Assembly (NCBI GenBank): GCA_905182425.1
Contig: CAJJBP010000009.1
Location: 62,001 to 126,000 of the forward strand
Direction of reading: 5' to 3'
Length of the DNA: 64,000 bases
From: an uncultured Planktomarina sp.
GTDB lineage: Bacteria; Pseudomonadota; Alphaproteobacteria; Rhodobacterales; Rhodobacteraceae
The translations under genes were made by a program, and so were the position numbers. The notes beneath the pieces were generated by a model that saw nothing but the letters and a program-made list of their open reading frames with translations, ran no database searches and was not told where the DNA came from. Positions 18,517-33,445 of this stretch are shown here, piece by piece (positions within the stretch are counted from its first letter, which is position 1; each line of letters opens with the position of its first letter).

Positions 18517-19038
18517 TTAGTCATTAGATTTTTTACTCTCTTTTAAAACCGGTACCATAGAACTCCATACACCATCATTCTTGAAACGATGGTAAATAGC
18601 AGCTGCAACATGAATTGCTATAAACCAATAAATTGTAGAAATGGAAAATTCATGCAGGGTTACGCTCAATTCAATAATCCAACCGTTCAAGCCCATCCAA
18701 TAAAAAATTCCAATTAATAATCCAGTAAAAGGTATTGCTGCTAAATTAATATAGAGACTAAGGTGCACCACTTTAGCGGCACGCTTTTGGAATATTGAGG
18801 TATCCTCAGGTAATGAAGATACCTGAGTTTTTGACATATATATATAACGTATGAGCAATAAAAATATCATCAACGCTGCAAAAATAATTTCAGATTTTAA
18901 TAAGGAAATATCAGCTAGTTGGTTAATATCATCTACCTGCTTTGAAATACCATATATAAAAATAACTACAAAACCCCAGTGAAATAATTTCGCTGTAAAG
19001 CTATGCTTTGGCTTCTTGTTTATTTTATCAATGTCCAT
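18517..19038 (-). CDS. Cytochrome b561 family protein
   Basis: 173 residues, four membrane segments. Haem-ligand histidines are in LFHWGF near residue 19, AKVVHLSLY near 90, VTLHEFS near 128, and AIHVAAAIYHRF near 141-150, the layout of prokaryotic cytochrome b561 (ubiquinol oxidation coupled to superoxide or another acceptor). The run FKNDGVWSSMVP after the last histidines is typical. It stands alone, convergent with the hydrolase gene and separated from rpsI by two terminators. Confidence 0.9.
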   Translation of the reverse strand: MDIDKINKKPKHSFTAKLFHWGFVVIFIYGISKQVDDINQLADISLLKSEIIFAALMIFLLLIRYIYMSKTQVSSLPEDTSIFQKRAAKVVHLSLYINLAAIPFTGLLIGIFYWMGLNGWIIELSVTLHEFSISTIYWFIAIHVAAAIYHRFKNDGVWSSMVPVLKESKKSND

Positions 19039-19103
19039 AACGTATCTTAAAAAAATTAATAATTAACAATAAGATTGATAATGATCTAACTATATTTACA
19101 ATT

Positions 19104-19132
19104 AAAAAGGCTACGTAATACGTAGCCTTTTG
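19104..19132 (-). terminator. Bidirectional rho-independent terminator
   Basis: Perfect hairpin GGCTACGTA-a-TACGTAGCC at 19109-19127, flanked by A5 on one side and T4 on the other. On the minus strand it is the second terminator after rpsI, and it shields the cytochrome b561 gene. Confidence 0.8.
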
Positions 19133-19151
19133 TTTTATAAGAGCCCCAAAG

Positions 19152-19178
19152 AAAAAGGGCTTACATTCCTGTAAGCCC
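19152..19178 (-). terminator. Rho-independent terminator of rplM-rpsI
   Basis: On the minus strand GGGCTTAC-aggaat-GTAAGCCC is followed by TTTTTC. It lies 31 bases after the rpsI stop, and a second terminator follows 20 bases further on. Confidence 0.85.
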
Positions 19179-19208
19179 ATGTATTTAATTGATATATTAT
19201 AAAATTCT

Positions 19209-19697
19209 TTATCGCTTTGAAAACTGGAAGCTACGACGCGCTTTACGTTTACCAAATTTCTTACGCTCCACAACTCTGCTATCTCGTGTCAAAAAGCCAG
19301 CAGCCTTCAAGGCGCCGCGATGGCTTGGCTCATACAGTTGCAAAGCTTTGGATATACCGTGCTTAACAGCACCTGCCTGTCCAGTTAGACCACCACCTTT
19401 AACGGTGGCAACAACGTCAAACTCACCCTCTACGCCGGTGATTTGCATCGGTTGACGTAAAATAAGCTGTAAAACCGGACGCGCAAAATACAAGTCTTGG
19501 TCTTTTCCATTTACTGTGACTTTGCCGGAACCCGGTTTGATCCAAACTCTGGCTACGGCATCTTTACGTTTCCCCGTGGCATATGTACGGCCTAATTCGT
19601 CGCGAACAGGTTCACGAGGGGCTGCTACTTCTACCACAGCAGAGACGCCTTCGGCTACCACTGCAAGGTCTTCTAGCGATGTGATTTGCTCTGACAT
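19209..19697 (-). CDS. rpsI: 30S ribosomal protein S9
   Basis: 162 residues. An N-terminal acidic extension (about 1-35) is usual in alphaproteobacteria. The conserved body begins [17 protein letters not shown] and ends in the basic tail [15 protein letters not shown], which reaches the P-site tRNA in the ribosome. It starts three bases after the rplM stop; the two-gene operon ends at tandem terminators. Confidence 0.98.
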   Translation of the reverse strand: MSEQITSLEDLAVVAEGVSAVVEVAAPREPVRDELGRTYATGKRKDAVARVWIKPGSGKVTVNGKDQDLYFARPVLQLILRQPMQITGVEGEFDVVATVKGGGLTGQAGAVKHGISKALQLYEPSHRGALKAAGFLTRDSRVVERKKFGKRKARRSFQFSKR

Positions 19698-19700
19698 CGG

Positions 19701-20159
19701 TTATACTCGCGTGTTTTTCTTGTTCATAATTTTTACATCCAATACTTCCGGCGCTTGAGCGACGTGTGGGTGTTCAGTGCCTGCGTACACGCGAAGGTTT
19801 GTCATAACCTGACGCGACAGACGGTTACCTGGCAACATGCGCTTAACAGCTTGTGTTAATACACGTTCGGGGTACTTGCCCTCCAGAATTTCGCCTGTTG
19901 TGCGAGATTTAATCCCACCAGGATATCCTGTATGCCAGTAGTTTTCTTTATTGCGTTTGTTACCAGTTACCTGAACTTTATCAGCATTGATAACTATCAC
20001 ATTGTCGCCCATGTCCATGTGCGGTGTGAATGTGGCTTTGTGTTTGCCACGCAGGCGAATTGCAATAATCGAAGCTAAACGGCCTAAAACAACGCCTTCA
20101 GCGTCGATCATTATCCATTTTTTTTCAATATCTGCAGGCGTTGCAGAAAAGGTTTTCAT
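19701..20159 (-). CDS. rplM: 50S ribosomal protein L13
   Basis: 152 residues with the family blocks [37 protein letters not shown], and PGGIKSRT. It binds 23S rRNA early in large-subunit assembly. First gene of the rplM-rpsI operon, with a near-consensus promoter about 30 bases upstream. Confidence 0.98.
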   Translation of the reverse strand: MKTFSATPADIEKKWIMIDAEGVVLGRLASIIAIRLRGKHKATFTPHMDMGDNVIVINADKVQVTGNKRNKENYWHTGYPGGIKSRTTGEILEGKYPERVLTQAVKRMLPGNRLSRQVMTNLRVYAGTEHPHVAQAPEVLDVKIMNKKNTRV

Positions 20160-20191
20160 ATCTATTACCTAACGAGTTTCATAATAACGCT

Positions 20192-20219
20192 GTTATAATT
20201 ACTTCTCAAACACTGTCAA
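20192..20219 (-). promoter_or_regulatory. Promoter of rplM-rpsI
   Basis: On the minus strand TTGACA (20219-20214), a 16-base spacer and TATAAC (20197-20192). A small hairpin ATAAC-gct-GTTAT overlaps the -10 and early leader. Confidence 0.6.
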
Positions 20220-20297
20220 CAACACTTATTATTAAAAATACATATAAAACAAACAGTTATAAATAAGGTATTATTTTACCCCAATATTTGAATTACT

Positions 20298-20717
20298 TCA
20301 CTTTCTTGGTAAGGAATATGTGAGGTTAGCGCGGGCGACTGGCCTTTCATCGCGCTCAGAAAAAATTAAACATTCAGTCACAGCTAACCCCCTACCCAGC
20401 TTTAACACTTTACTTTTAGCTATCAAATTATCCCCAAATATAGGTTTTCGCATGAAATCTATTGAACAATTTGTGGTAACAGCAAGGGCTTTAGGTCCAA
20501 TCATCGATAATACGTTAAAATATGCCGCAACATCTGCTAATCCAAACATTGACGGGCCAGAAACAGTACCTCCGGGCCTCAAATGCCGCTCCGCAACCAC
20601 AAGAACCACTTCGATATAGTTTTCTTGTAGATCCCTGATTTCGAAATCGCCACTCACCTGGGGAAAAGCCTCATATAAAAAACTGCTAATTTCCGCAGCG
20701 TCCATTTTCAATGCCAT
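20298..20717 (-). CDS. PaaI-type hotdog thioesterase
   Basis: 139 residues, one hotdog domain. The segment RPGGTVSGPSMFGLADVAAY holds the active-site region of PaaI/acyl-CoA thioesterases, followed by TTNCSIDFMRKP. It would hydrolyse an acyl-CoA. Start supported by GGGAG upstream. It is divergent from an enoyl-CoA hydratase gene 54 bp away, a sensible partner for fatty or aromatic acyl-CoA turnover; the natural substrate is unknown. Confidence 0.85.
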   Translation of the reverse strand: MALKMDAAEISSFLYEAFPQVSGDFEIRDLQENYIEVVLVVAERHLRPGGTVSGPSMFGLADVAAYFNVLSMIGPKALAVTTNCSIDFMRKPIFGDNLIAKSKVLKLGRGLAVTECLIFSERDERPVARANLTYSLPRK

Positions 20718-20771
20718 TGTCGAACACTCCCTTTTAAAGCTATGTTCACCCTGAAACGAACGGAGAGCAAG

Positions 20772-21560
20772 ATGGCAATTCTAGAACGTTGCGACCACAA
20801 TGCTGTAACTTATTTGACCTTAAATGCGCCGGAGCGCTTAAATGCACTTTCAGATGAAATGCTGGAGGCACTCCAAGACACCTTCGACAGATTAAAAACA
20901 GATAACACGGTGAGGGCTATTGTTCTTTCAGGCAACGGCAAAGCATTTTGTGCAGGGCACGATCTTAAACAAATGACAGCAGCTCGTCAGGCTCAGGATG
21001 GAGGAGTTGGAGCCTTTAAGGACCTATTCGATCGTTGTGCAGAATTCATGCAAACAGTTCAGCAAGTCCCTCAACCTGTTATTGCTCAAGTCCACGGCAT
21101 CGCTACTGCAGCCGGATGTCAACTAGTTGCAACCTGTGATTTAGCCGTGGCCGCCGAGGGCACACGTTTTGGCGTCAATGGTGTAAACATTGGTTTATTC
21201 TGTTCAACACCGATGGTTGCACTCTCGCGCAACATTCATCGCAAACGAACCTTTGAGATGCTTGTCACCGGTGAGTTTATGGAGGCCTCTGAAGCAAAGT
21301 CATCCGGTCTGATAAATCAAATCTTTCCGGAAGATAAACTACAGGCAGGCACGCGGAAACTCGCGGAAACCATCGCAAGTAAACTTGGCTCAGCTGTAAA
21401 AACTGGAAAAATGGCTTTTTATAAACAAATACAAATGCCCTTGGATCAAGCCTACATCTATACTGGTAATGTTATGGTTGAAAATATGCTCAACAAAGAT
21501 ACACAAGAAGGCATTGAGGCCTTTATTGAGAAACGTGATCCTAATTGGTCACAAGAGTGA
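20772..21560 (+). CDS. Enoyl-CoA hydratase/isomerase family protein
   Basis: 262 residues, crotonase fold. The oxyanion-hole segment [13 protein letters not shown] and the second block [20 protein letters not shown] are clear. The usual catalytic Glu of the second block is not obvious at this reading, so isomerase or other crotonase chemistry cannot be excluded. A longer frame opens at 20742, but ATG 20772 has GGAG at 20762-20765 and gives the family-typical N terminus. Divergent from the thioesterase gene; trmFO follows 40 bp later. Confidence 0.88.
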   Translation: MAILERCDHNAVTYLTLNAPERLNALSDEMLEALQDTFDRLKTDNTVRAIVLSGNGKAFCAGHDLKQMTAARQAQDGGVGAFKDLFDRCAEFMQTVQQVPQPVIAQVHGIATAAGCQLVATCDLAVAAEGTRFGVNGVNIGLFCSTPMVALSRNIHRKRTFEMLVTGEFMEASEAKSSGLINQIFPEDKLQAGTRKLAETIASKLGSAVKTGKMAFYKQIQMPLDQAYIYTGNVMVENMLNKDTQEGIEAFIEKRDPNWSQE

Positions 21561-21600
21561 TCCCTTTCCTTTCAGTAGAGAGCATATTACATCGCACTTC

Positions 21601-22938
21601 ATGACCGATAGATTAAACATTATTGGCGGTGGCATGGCCGGCTGCGAGGCGGCATGGCAAGCTGCACAGCTTGGCGTTCCTGTAACGATACATGAAATGC
21701 GACCTCAAGTTAAAACTTTTGCGCATCAAACGGCTGATTTGGGAGAGATGGTTTGCTCCAACTCATTCCGTTCTGACGACGATGAACAAAACGCAGTGGG
21801 GCTTTTACACTGGGAAATGCGTGCTGCTAGCAGCTTGATCATGAATACAGCTGACAAACATCGCATTCCAGCCGGTGGGGCTCTTGCGGTTGACCGTGAG
21901 CCTTATGCCAAAACAATAACCGCCGCCATCAAAACCCACCCACTCATAGACGTTTCATTTAAAGAAATAAATAAGTTACCTGAATGTGGCCACTGGATTG
22001 TGGCAACGGGCCCACTGACATCTGGAGCACTTGCAGTATCTATTCAAAATGAAACTGGAACTGAATCGCTGGCCTTTTTTGATGCTATTGCTCCAATCAT
22101 CTACGCCGAAAGCATAGATATGACATGCGCATGGATGCAATCCCGCTATGATAAGGGCGAAACAGAGGCTGAACGAACGGCCTACCTCAATTGTCCAATG
22201 ACAAAATTTCAATACGAGACATTCATAGATGCACTTTTGTCTGCCGAAAAAACCGAATTTAAACCTGGCGAAACGGCTGGCTATTTTGACGGATGTCTAC
22301 CCATTGAAGTAATGGCAGAACGGGGGCGGGAAACTCTACGTTTTGGCCCTATGAAACCAGTAGGCCTCACTAATGGTCATGATCCAGAGAATAAGCCATA
22401 TGCGGTTGTTCAATTGCGGCGGGATAATGCTTTAGGTACCTTATTCAACATCGTCGGCTTTCAAACAAAAATGAAACATGGAGCGCAAAAGGAAGTTCTT
22501 CGAATGGTCCCAGGCCTCGAAAACGCAAAGTTTGCGCGCCTAGGAGGTATCCACCGAAACTCTTTCATTAATTCGCCCACGCTTTTAAATGACCAATTGC
22601 AATTGAAATCACGCCCAAATATCAGATTTGCCGGCCAAATTACTGGCGTCGAAGGATATGTAGAAAGCGCTGCTATGGGATTGATCGCAGGCCGAATGGC
22701 AGCCGCTGAATTGCTGAACAATAAAATTTCACCACCTGCACCTGAAACCGCAAGCGGCGCTTTGATAACACACATTACAGGTGGTGCCGACGCCAAAACG
22801 TTCCAGCCTATGAACGTAAATTTCGGATTATTCCCACCAATTGAAACAGTTAAAGGTGGGAGAAAGCGCCGAAAAGAACGATACAAAGCATACACTGACC
22901 GCGCAAAGTCAAGCTTTTTGGGTTGGCTATCGAGCTAA
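21601..22938 (+). CDS. trmFO: Folate-dependent tRNA (uracil-54) methyltransferase TrmFO
   Basis: 445 residues. Uses methylenetetrahydrofolate and FADH2 to form ribothymidine at position 54 of tRNA, in place of the SAM-dependent TrmA. FAD-binding [13 protein letters not shown] is at the N terminus, then [12 protein letters not shown], and [20 protein letters not shown] near residue 345. A frame extending back to 21469 overlaps the hydratase and is not needed; ATG 21601 matches the family start. Confidence 0.95.
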   Translation: MTDRLNIIGGGMAGCEAAWQAAQLGVPVTIHEMRPQVKTFAHQTADLGEMVCSNSFRSDDDEQNAVGLLHWEMRAASSLIMNTADKHRIPAGGALAVDREPYAKTITAAIKTHPLIDVSFKEINKLPECGHWIVATGPLTSGALAVSIQNETGTESLAFFDAIAPIIYAESIDMTCAWMQSRYDKGETEAERTAYLNCPMTKFQYETFIDALLSAEKTEFKPGETAGYFDGCLPIEVMAERGRETLRFGPMKPVGLTNGHDPENKPYAVVQLRRDNALGTLFNIVGFQTKMKHGAQKEVLRMVPGLENAKFARLGGIHRNSFINSPTLLNDQLQLKSRPNIRFAGQITGVEGYVESAAMGLIAGRMAAAELLNNKISPPAPETASGALITHITGGADAKTFQPMNVNFGLFPPIETVKGGRKRRKERYKAYTDRAKSSFLGWLSS

Positions 22939-22983
22939 AATGTCTTGCTCTTGTTTGGAAGCTGGATAGGTTAGACCAGTCGT

Positions 22984-23607
22984 ATGTTTAAAGAAAGCTA
23001 TCCGCATATGAAATTTCCACTTTGGGTTCCAAGACCCGCTCACGAAACTCTTGGTATTTATGCTGAATGGTCGGCGACCTATGATGCTGACTTAACAGCT
23101 GCGGGATACGAAAGTCCACGCCGAGTAGCCGAAGCAATTCGACAATTCAGCACTCCGGATACCACCATTTTAGACTTCGGGTGTGGAACTGGGCTTTCGG
23201 GACAAGCATTACAAGCCGTAGGATTTAAACATGTAGACGGGGTAGAAATTTCACCTGAAATGTTAGCTCTGGCTAAACAAAGAGACGCTTATAATTCAGT
23301 TTGGCAGTGTGCGCTGGGCGAAATTACTGACGTTAAACGAGGCCAGTATCAAGTCATTGTTGCCGCCGGTGTTATTTCGCTCGGCGCAGCACCGCCAGAA
23401 ACATTAAGTTTAATTATAGACCATCTTGATAACGGCGGGATGGCAGGATTTTCGTTTAATGATCCAACCGTTGAGGACGGGTCGTATGACGCTATCTTAA
23501 ACGCCGAAATTTTAGATAAGCGGGTAAAAGTTATTTTTCGCGAAAATGGACCGCATTTGTCTGAAATAAATATGGGTTCCGATATTATAGTGCTGAAACG
23601 CCTGTGA
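22984..23607 (+). CDS. SAM-dependent methyltransferase, class I
   Basis: 207 residues. Motif I TILDFGCGTGLSG near residue 62 binds SAM; the acidic end of the next strand is VDGVEISPEML. Near the start, LGIYAEWSATYDADL resembles the Williams-Beuren-type and related methyltransferases. Substrate unknown. The stop overlaps the gluQ GTG start by four bases (GTGA), so the two are translationally coupled. Confidence 0.82.
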   Translation: MFKESYPHMKFPLWVPRPAHETLGIYAEWSATYDADLTAAGYESPRRVAEAIRQFSTPDTTILDFGCGTGLSGQALQAVGFKHVDGVEISPEMLALAKQRDAYNSVWQCALGEITDVKRGQYQVIVAAGVISLGAAPPETLSLIIDHLDNGGMAGFSFNDPTVEDGSYDAILNAEILDKRVKVIFRENGPHLSEINMGSDIIVLKRL

Positions 23608-24464
23608 TCCGTACACGTTTTGCCCCATCACCTACCGGCCCACTTCATCTCGGGCATGCATATTCCGCTATAATCGCGCACGATTTTGCTAAGGCTAGTG
23701 GCGGAGAGTTCATCGTTAGAATTGAGGATTTGGATCAGAGCCGCGTACGTAAAAAGTGGGATTCACAAATATTTGAGGATTTGGAATGGTTAGGCCTTTC
23801 ATGGGCCAGGCCGATTATGCGTCAATCTGAACGTGCGGAAGCTTATTCAAATGCGATAGATAAATTATATTATAACCAGGTTATCTATCCATGCTACTGT
23901 ACACGGCGAGATATTTCTGAAGCGATCGCAGCACCGCAGGGTGGGAGTCTAATATTGCAAAACCCAGATGGCATCATTTATCCCGGAACCTGTCGCCATA
24001 AAACTAAAACAAATACACGCCCAAAAGACCAAGCACTTCGGTTGGACGTAGCCGCAGCCATGGTTGCACATGACCTCAATGACCTAAAATTTATTGAGAT
24101 CGTGGCACCTGGACATTCAAAAACTATCAACATTAATAAAAACTCTAATCTAACTGATATTATTGGAGATATTGTTATAACAAGACGCGATATGGCTCCA
24201 GCTTATCATTTAGCGGTTGTTATTGATGACATGGAACAAAATATAACCCATGTTGTAAGGGGCGAAGACCTCAGACCCTCAACAAGCATTCACGTTGTTC
24301 TCCAAAGATTACTAGGATTAACCACACCATTTTACATCCATCACCCATTAATCAACGATGAAAATGGAAAACGATTGGCAAAGCGCAACGACGCAAAGTC
24401 TATTTCTACATTTAGATCCCAGGGCGCATCGCCGTTAGACATTAGACATATGATTGGCCTTTAA
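23604..24464 (+). CDS. gluQ: Glutamyl-Q tRNA(Asp) synthetase
   Basis: 286 residues, a GluRS catalytic core without the anticodon-binding domain. It attaches glutamate to queuosine in the tRNA-Asp anticodon. The HIGH-type motif is SPTGPLHLGHAY, zinc ligands are CYCTRRDI and YPGTCRHK, and the KMSKS-type motif is KRLAKRND. GTG 23604 overlaps the methyltransferase stop. Converges with hisI, with the two stops overlapping by four bases. Confidence 0.93.
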   Translation: MIRTRFAPSPTGPLHLGHAYSAIIAHDFAKASGGEFIVRIEDLDQSRVRKKWDSQIFEDLEWLGLSWARPIMRQSERAEAYSNAIDKLYYNQVIYPCYCTRRDISEAIAAPQGGSLILQNPDGIIYPGTCRHKTKTNTRPKDQALRLDVAAAMVAHDLNDLKFIEIVAPGHSKTININKNSNLTDIIGDIVITRRDMAPAYHLAVVIDDMEQNITHVVRGEDLRPSTSIHVVLQRLLGLTTPFYIHHPLINDENGKRLAKRNDAKSISTFRSQGASPLDIRHMIGL

Positions 24465-24817
24465 TCAATCGACTGGGACAGCTCCGTATCGTCGCCAGAT
24501 ATCACCGAAGTGTAGAAACAACTTTTTCGGCCTGTATGACAGGCCGCGCCTGTTTGCTTCACAACTGCCAACAAACAATCACGATCACAATCATAACGAA
24601 GATCAACTAAAGCTTGCGTATGTCCGCTTGTAGCACCTTTTATCCAGAATTTCTGGCGAGAGCGAGACCAATATGTGACATCCCGCGTAGTCAAGGACTT
24701 GGTAACGGCCTCGGCATTCATCCAAGCTAGCATCAAAACCATTCCACTCTCTGAATCCTGCACAATTACTGGTAAAAGGCCTTTTTCATTATATTTCAAA
24801 GATAGGGGATCAAACAT
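24461..24817 (-). CDS. hisI: Phosphoribosyl-AMP cyclohydrolase
   Basis: 118 residues, the third step of histidine synthesis, stand-alone (not fused to HisE). Seen: MLAWMNAEAVTKSL, YWSRSRQKFWIKGATSGH, metal-binding DCDRDCLL and ACHTGRKSCFY with the zinc cysteines. Length is normal. Converges with gluQ and is divergent from the Fe-S scaffold gene. Confidence 0.96.
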   Translation of the reverse strand: MFDPLSLKYNEKGLLPVIVQDSESGMVLMLAWMNAEAVTKSLTTRDVTYWSRSRQKFWIKGATSGHTQALVDLRYDCDRDCLLAVVKQTGAACHTGRKSCFYTSVISGDDTELSQSID

Positions 24818-24883
24818 CTAAAAGTCCTATTGCAATTCCACATGCTGACTTATCTAATATTAACAGTGAAAGAAATACAAATC

Positions 24884-25327
24884 ATGCCTCAAAAAACTGC
24901 TTTATTAAAATTGTACTCAAATCGCATACTCGCTCTGGCGGCAACGATGCCTCATGCTGGAAGGTTGGCAGAGCCTGACGCATCCGCAATGCGCAGATCA
25001 CCCGTGTGTGGGTCTAAGGTTACTGTGGATGTCACAATGCGAGATGGAATGATTACAGAATTTGCCCAGGACGTAAAAGCCTGCGCGTTGGGCCAAGCAG
25101 CCGCAAGTATTACTGGGCAAAATATTTTAGGCGCAACGCCAGAAAATATCAAAAAAGCGCGGGACCAACTAAAAATTATGCTTAAAGACGGAGGGCCAAC
25201 TCCAGATCCACCTTTTGAAGGCTTTGAGGTCTTAACTCCTGCTGTGGAATATAAAAATAGACACGAAAGCATATTGTTGGTGTTGCAAGCAGCTTCGGAT
25301 GCCTGCGACAAAGCGCTAGTAAGCTAA
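24884..25327 (+). CDS. NifU-like iron-sulfur cluster scaffold protein
   Basis: 147 residues from ATG 24884. The frame extends to 24830, but that part has no family likeness and the start MPQKTALLKLYSNRIL fits better. Cysteines that hold the cluster or zinc in NifU/IscU-type N domains are in MRRSPVCGSKV, VKACALGQAA and ASDACDKA. It resembles a branch found beside hisI in Rhodobacterales rather than canonical IscU. Role in Fe-S assembly is inferred from the fold. Confidence 0.8.
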   Translation: MPQKTALLKLYSNRILALAATMPHAGRLAEPDASAMRRSPVCGSKVTVDVTMRDGMITEFAQDVKACALGQAAASITGQNILGATPENIKKARDQLKIMLKDGGPTPDPPFEGFEVLTPAVEYKNRHESILLVLQAASDACDKALVS

Positions 25328-25403
25328 ACTATACGAAGTAACTTTATGCATTTAATTCAAAATGCTATTTGTATAATAATCAATTTTAAATTGTAAAATA
25401 AAT

Positions 25404-25547
25404 TTATAGATTCGGGATAAATAAACCTACGTAGAGCATCGCAAGTATTGCAAAAGCACCAACGGCATCCTTCACAGCCTCTTTTGTTTCAGCCAGCCGT
25501 TCAGATTTCATACGTTCCTGACGAGCAGTGTCAAAGTGTAAATACAT
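25404..25547 (-). CDS. Small single-pass membrane protein, 47 residues
   Basis: ATG 25547 to TAA 25404, with GGAG seven bases upstream of the start. The N-terminal half is charged (DTARQERMKSERLAETKEAV). A hydrophobic helix follows (VGAFAILAMLYVGLFI), then PNL at the end. The ribosome site, charge pattern and clean membrane helix make it a credible gene. It lies 92 bp downstream of recG on the same strand. I do not recognise a family. Confidence 0.6.
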   Translation of the reverse strand: MYLHFDTARQERMKSERLAETKEAVKDAVGAFAILAMLYVGLFIPNL

Positions 25548-25639
25548 AGTAATCTCCGGTTAATTTCCTGTTGCCACTTTGTTCTCACTCCTAAACTCAT
25601 TTGTAAAGAACATTTAACGAACATATGTGAACAAAATAC

Positions 25640-30356
<4,717 letters not shown>

Positions 30357-31494
30357 ATGCCCAAAGATATTCCAATGAATTCCCTTGGCTTTGCCAAACA
30401 GGTAAAAGACACACGTGTTGTTGTTGCAATGTCTGGAGGCGTGGATAGTTCTGTTGTTGCTGCACAATTGGCGGAAGAAGGTTATGATGTTGTAGGAATT
30501 ACATTGCAACTTTATGATCATGGAGCAGCATTGGCCAAAAAGGGTGCTTGTTGTGCTGGCCGGGACATACACGATGCGCGTCGTATAGCTGAAGACCTTA
30601 ATTTCCCACATTATGTTCTTGATTATGAGGATACTTTTCGTGAATCAGTAATAGATGAATTTGCTAATAGTTATTTGGCCGGGGCCACCCCGGTTCCGTG
30701 TATTCGGTGTAATGAACGTGTAAAGTTTAAGGATTTAATGCAAACTGCAAAGGATTTGGATGCAGACTGCATGGCGACAGGGCATTATATCCAACGCAAA
30801 GACGGCCCAACTGGGCCCAGAGTTACATATGGCAGCCGACCATCAGCGCGATCAAAGTTACTTTCTGTTCTCAACAACGGCCCCACAGCTTGATTATTTA
30901 CGCTTCCCGTTGGGCCACTTAAAATCTAAGAACGAAACAAGAGCTTTAGCTCAAAAATATGGTCTCAGCGTTGCAGATAAGCCCGATAGCCAAGATATTT
31001 GCTTTGTTCCGGATGGAAATTATGCAGCTGTAATTGAAAAACTACATCCGGGTGCAGCCCAACCTGGAAATATCGTGGATACGCAAGGTAATATATTGGG
31101 GCAGCACAACGGTGTCATACATTATACTATTGGTCAAAGACGTGGACTTGGCATTGGGGGTTTAAATAAACCCATCTATGTCGTCAAACTGGATGTAGGC
31201 CTAAAACAAGTTGTCGTTGGGCCTAAATCGATGCTGGCCACACGTCATGTTCACCTTAAAGAGATTAATTGGCTTGGCGATGAACCTCTAACATCCAAAA
31301 CAGAGTGGAACATTGCCGCAAAAGTTCGCTCGACGCGCCCACCTAAAGACGCTATTTTGCGACCAGTTTCCGATAGTGAAGCTATAGTCGAATTAATTAT
31401 TGCAGAAGAAGGCGTCGCACCAGGGCAAGCATGTGTGTTTTATGATCCTGACAGTAGTCGTGTGATGGGTGGTGGTTGGATTATCAGCCGTTAA
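30357..31494 (+). CDS. mnmA: tRNA-specific 2-thiouridylase MnmA, with one apparent frameshift
   Basis: Makes the 2-thio group of wobble uridine in tRNA Lys, Glu and Gln. PP-loop AMSGGVDSS is at residues 25-32; the cysteine pair is in [11 protein letters not shown] and [11 protein letters not shown]. The frame breaks after [10 protein letters not shown] and resumes with [15 protein letters not shown]. Removing one base from the GGGCCC run at 30813-30818 gives a continuous 378-residue protein. The conserved sequence on both sides points to an indel error. ATG 30357 is chosen for AAGGA upstream and the family start [12 protein letters not shown]. It converges with lpxB, with stops overlapping by four bases. 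Confidence 0.9.
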
Positions 31495-32644
31495 AGCCGG
31501 GCTAAAATTGCATCCGCTGCCCTCGTACCTTGTCCAGGTTCTCCTCGACCAAGTAAATTCATAGTTATGGACATAGCTTCAGCTTGCAGTCCCGGGACCC
31601 TTAAAACTTTTTCAAGCGCAGGTATAATTAGTTGAGATTTACATCTTTTTCCAATAAATTCAGGAATATCTCGGGTATCCGAGACAAGGTTTACTAAAGT
31701 AACGCTGTCCACACGCAACATAGCACCAATAATCAGGCGTGACAGCAGACCCATATCATAGGCTATCACCATAGGGGTGGAAACAGCTGCCAATTCAAGC
31801 GAAACAGTGCCCGATGCAGCGAGAGCCGCATCAGCGCAGGAGTAAGCTATAAAACGCTGTCGGGCAGCATTAAGCTGTGACTTTCCATTCCCTGAAAAAA
31901 TAAATTTTGATTGCTCAATTGACGATGTTTTTTCAACCAATAGATCATGAATATGCGGTAATGTAGGAAAAATTAATTGAATATCGGCAAACGCTTTATG
32001 CCGAAGAACTTTATTAAAACAAGGTATTAGTCGAGAAATTTCAGATTTTCGAGATCCTGGCAAAACCAATAGAGATTTTTTATTCGGATCAATTCCATAT
32101 TCACTTCTAAAAGCCCTCTAACTCAGCTGCACTAATTTCTTTTAGACTTGAAATTGGGTGTCCCACAAAATCGCAGGCCATGCCTTCAGCCTCCATGTAA
32201 GGAGGTTCAAAAGGGAATAAAGCCAATACATGATCTATAAATTTAGCCATTTTTCTAGCACGCGTAGGACGCCAAGCCCAAACCGTTGGAGCTACATAAT
32301 GTACTGTCCTAATATTCGGATCTGCAGCCCTTACAGCGCGAGCAACACGTAGGCAAAAGTCTGGACTATCAATTGTTACTAAGACCTGAGGTTTAAACGT
32401 CAGAACAGCTTGAACTGTTTGAGCTAACCTATTCTTTAAATGTAAATATTTTGGGAAAATTTCAGATACCCCCATGACTGACAAGTTCAGACATTTCAAA
32501 TAAACTAGGAACGCCCAAAGCTTTCATCTCTGGACCAGCAACACCTTGTATCAAAATATCAGGAATACTTTGCTTTAATCCGCCAACCAAGGCTGCTCCT
32601 AAGCGATCCCCCGAAGCTTCGCCAGTAACTATGAAAACCTTCAA
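31491..32644 (-). CDS. lpxB: Lipid-A-disaccharide synthase LpxB, with two apparent frameshifts
   Basis: Glycosyltransferase that joins UDP-2,3-diacylglucosamine and lipid X. Three adjacent pieces make one protein: the first starts [19 protein letters not shown], the second has [17 protein letters not shown] and [13 protein letters not shown], the third [11 protein letters not shown] and [18 protein letters not shown]. Dropping one base near 32482-32484 and one from the CCC run at 32114-32116 joins them into 383 residues, the normal length. Two independent breaks in a gene under strong selection suggest sequence error. The start overlaps the lpxI stop by four bases. Confidence 0.88.
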
Positions 32645-33441
32645 AGTGTATGCTCGAAGATAGACACAAAGATTCCATGCAAATCTGCAAGCTCCCTTAC
32701 AGATTTAGGATTTAACAAAATAACTCCACCTGCTTGTATCGCAATGCCGTTTAAACCTGCTAAAGCAGCGCGAATAACTGTATCCGGACCCACTGTTGGT
32801 AAATCGATCCGACAATCTTGACCCGCTTTAAGCGCTTTCACCAATACACCTCCATAAGGCCAATCTTCAGTACGACTGTTGAGGCTTTTCAACATCCAAT
32901 CAGTTCCACCAAATGCTTCAATTGCTAATACTTGATTGTTAGAAACTATACAGCCTTGGCCAACGTCCAATTGTTCTAGAGCGCGTAAAACATCTGTCGC
33001 ACGTTTAATATTTCGGACATCGGCATCAGTTGGGACAAGTTTAGATATAATTCCCGCTCTTGGCAAAAGCTCAGGAAGAACTTCTTGGGCACCAACAATC
33101 GTAAAGCCATTTTGCTCAAAGGCCGCAATCACTGTCCGAAGAACACTATCATCTCCCTGATCCATTGACTGAAGCAGGCTCGGGACCAAGCCCAACGTCA
33201 TTTTATCAACCAGCTCCATTTTAATTTTTGGTCGACGTATAGAGCCTGCAAAACAGACTTGATTGACGCCCAACATTTTTAGTTGTTGAAAAAAACTTCC
33301 AAGAGTTTCAAGTCTGAATATAATATCTGACTGTAAACTATCTGGCGGAAACTGCTCCAAAGACGCCACAATAGGACGTGTTTTACACCCTTCAACAATT
33401 TGTTCCGGCAATGCACCTTGACCAGAGATTATAGTCAACAT
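32641..33441 (-). CDS. lpxI: UDP-2,3-diacylglucosamine pyrophosphatase LpxI
   Basis: 266 residues, DUF1009 family, the alphaproteobacterial replacement for LpxH. It makes lipid X, the substrate of LpxB. Seen: the N-terminal ISGQGALPEQI, FAGSIRRPKIK, GAQEVLPELLPRAG and the C-terminal LPTVGPDTVIRAALAGLNGI with the catalytic acidic region. It sits between lpxA and lpxB, as expected for the pathway order. Confidence 0.93.
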   Translation of the reverse strand: MLTIISGQGALPEQIVEGCKTRPIVASLEQFPPDSLQSDIIFRLETLGSFFQQLKMLGVNQVCFAGSIRRPKIKMELVDKMTLGLVPSLLQSMDQGDDSVLRTVIAAFEQNGFTIVGAQEVLPELLPRAGIISKLVPTDADVRNIKRATDVLRALEQLDVGQGCIVSNNQVLAIEAFGGTDWMLKSLNSRTEDWPYGGVLVKALKAGQDCRIDLPTVGPDTVIRAALAGLNGIAIQAGGVILLNPKSVRELADLHGIFVSIFEHTL

Positions 33442-33445
33442 CTGA

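Noticed and set aside
19028-19273. 81-codon frame on the minus strand between the cytochrome b561 and rpsI genes
   Set aside because: It runs through both terminators and the rpsI 3' end in another frame; no ribosome site or family likeness.
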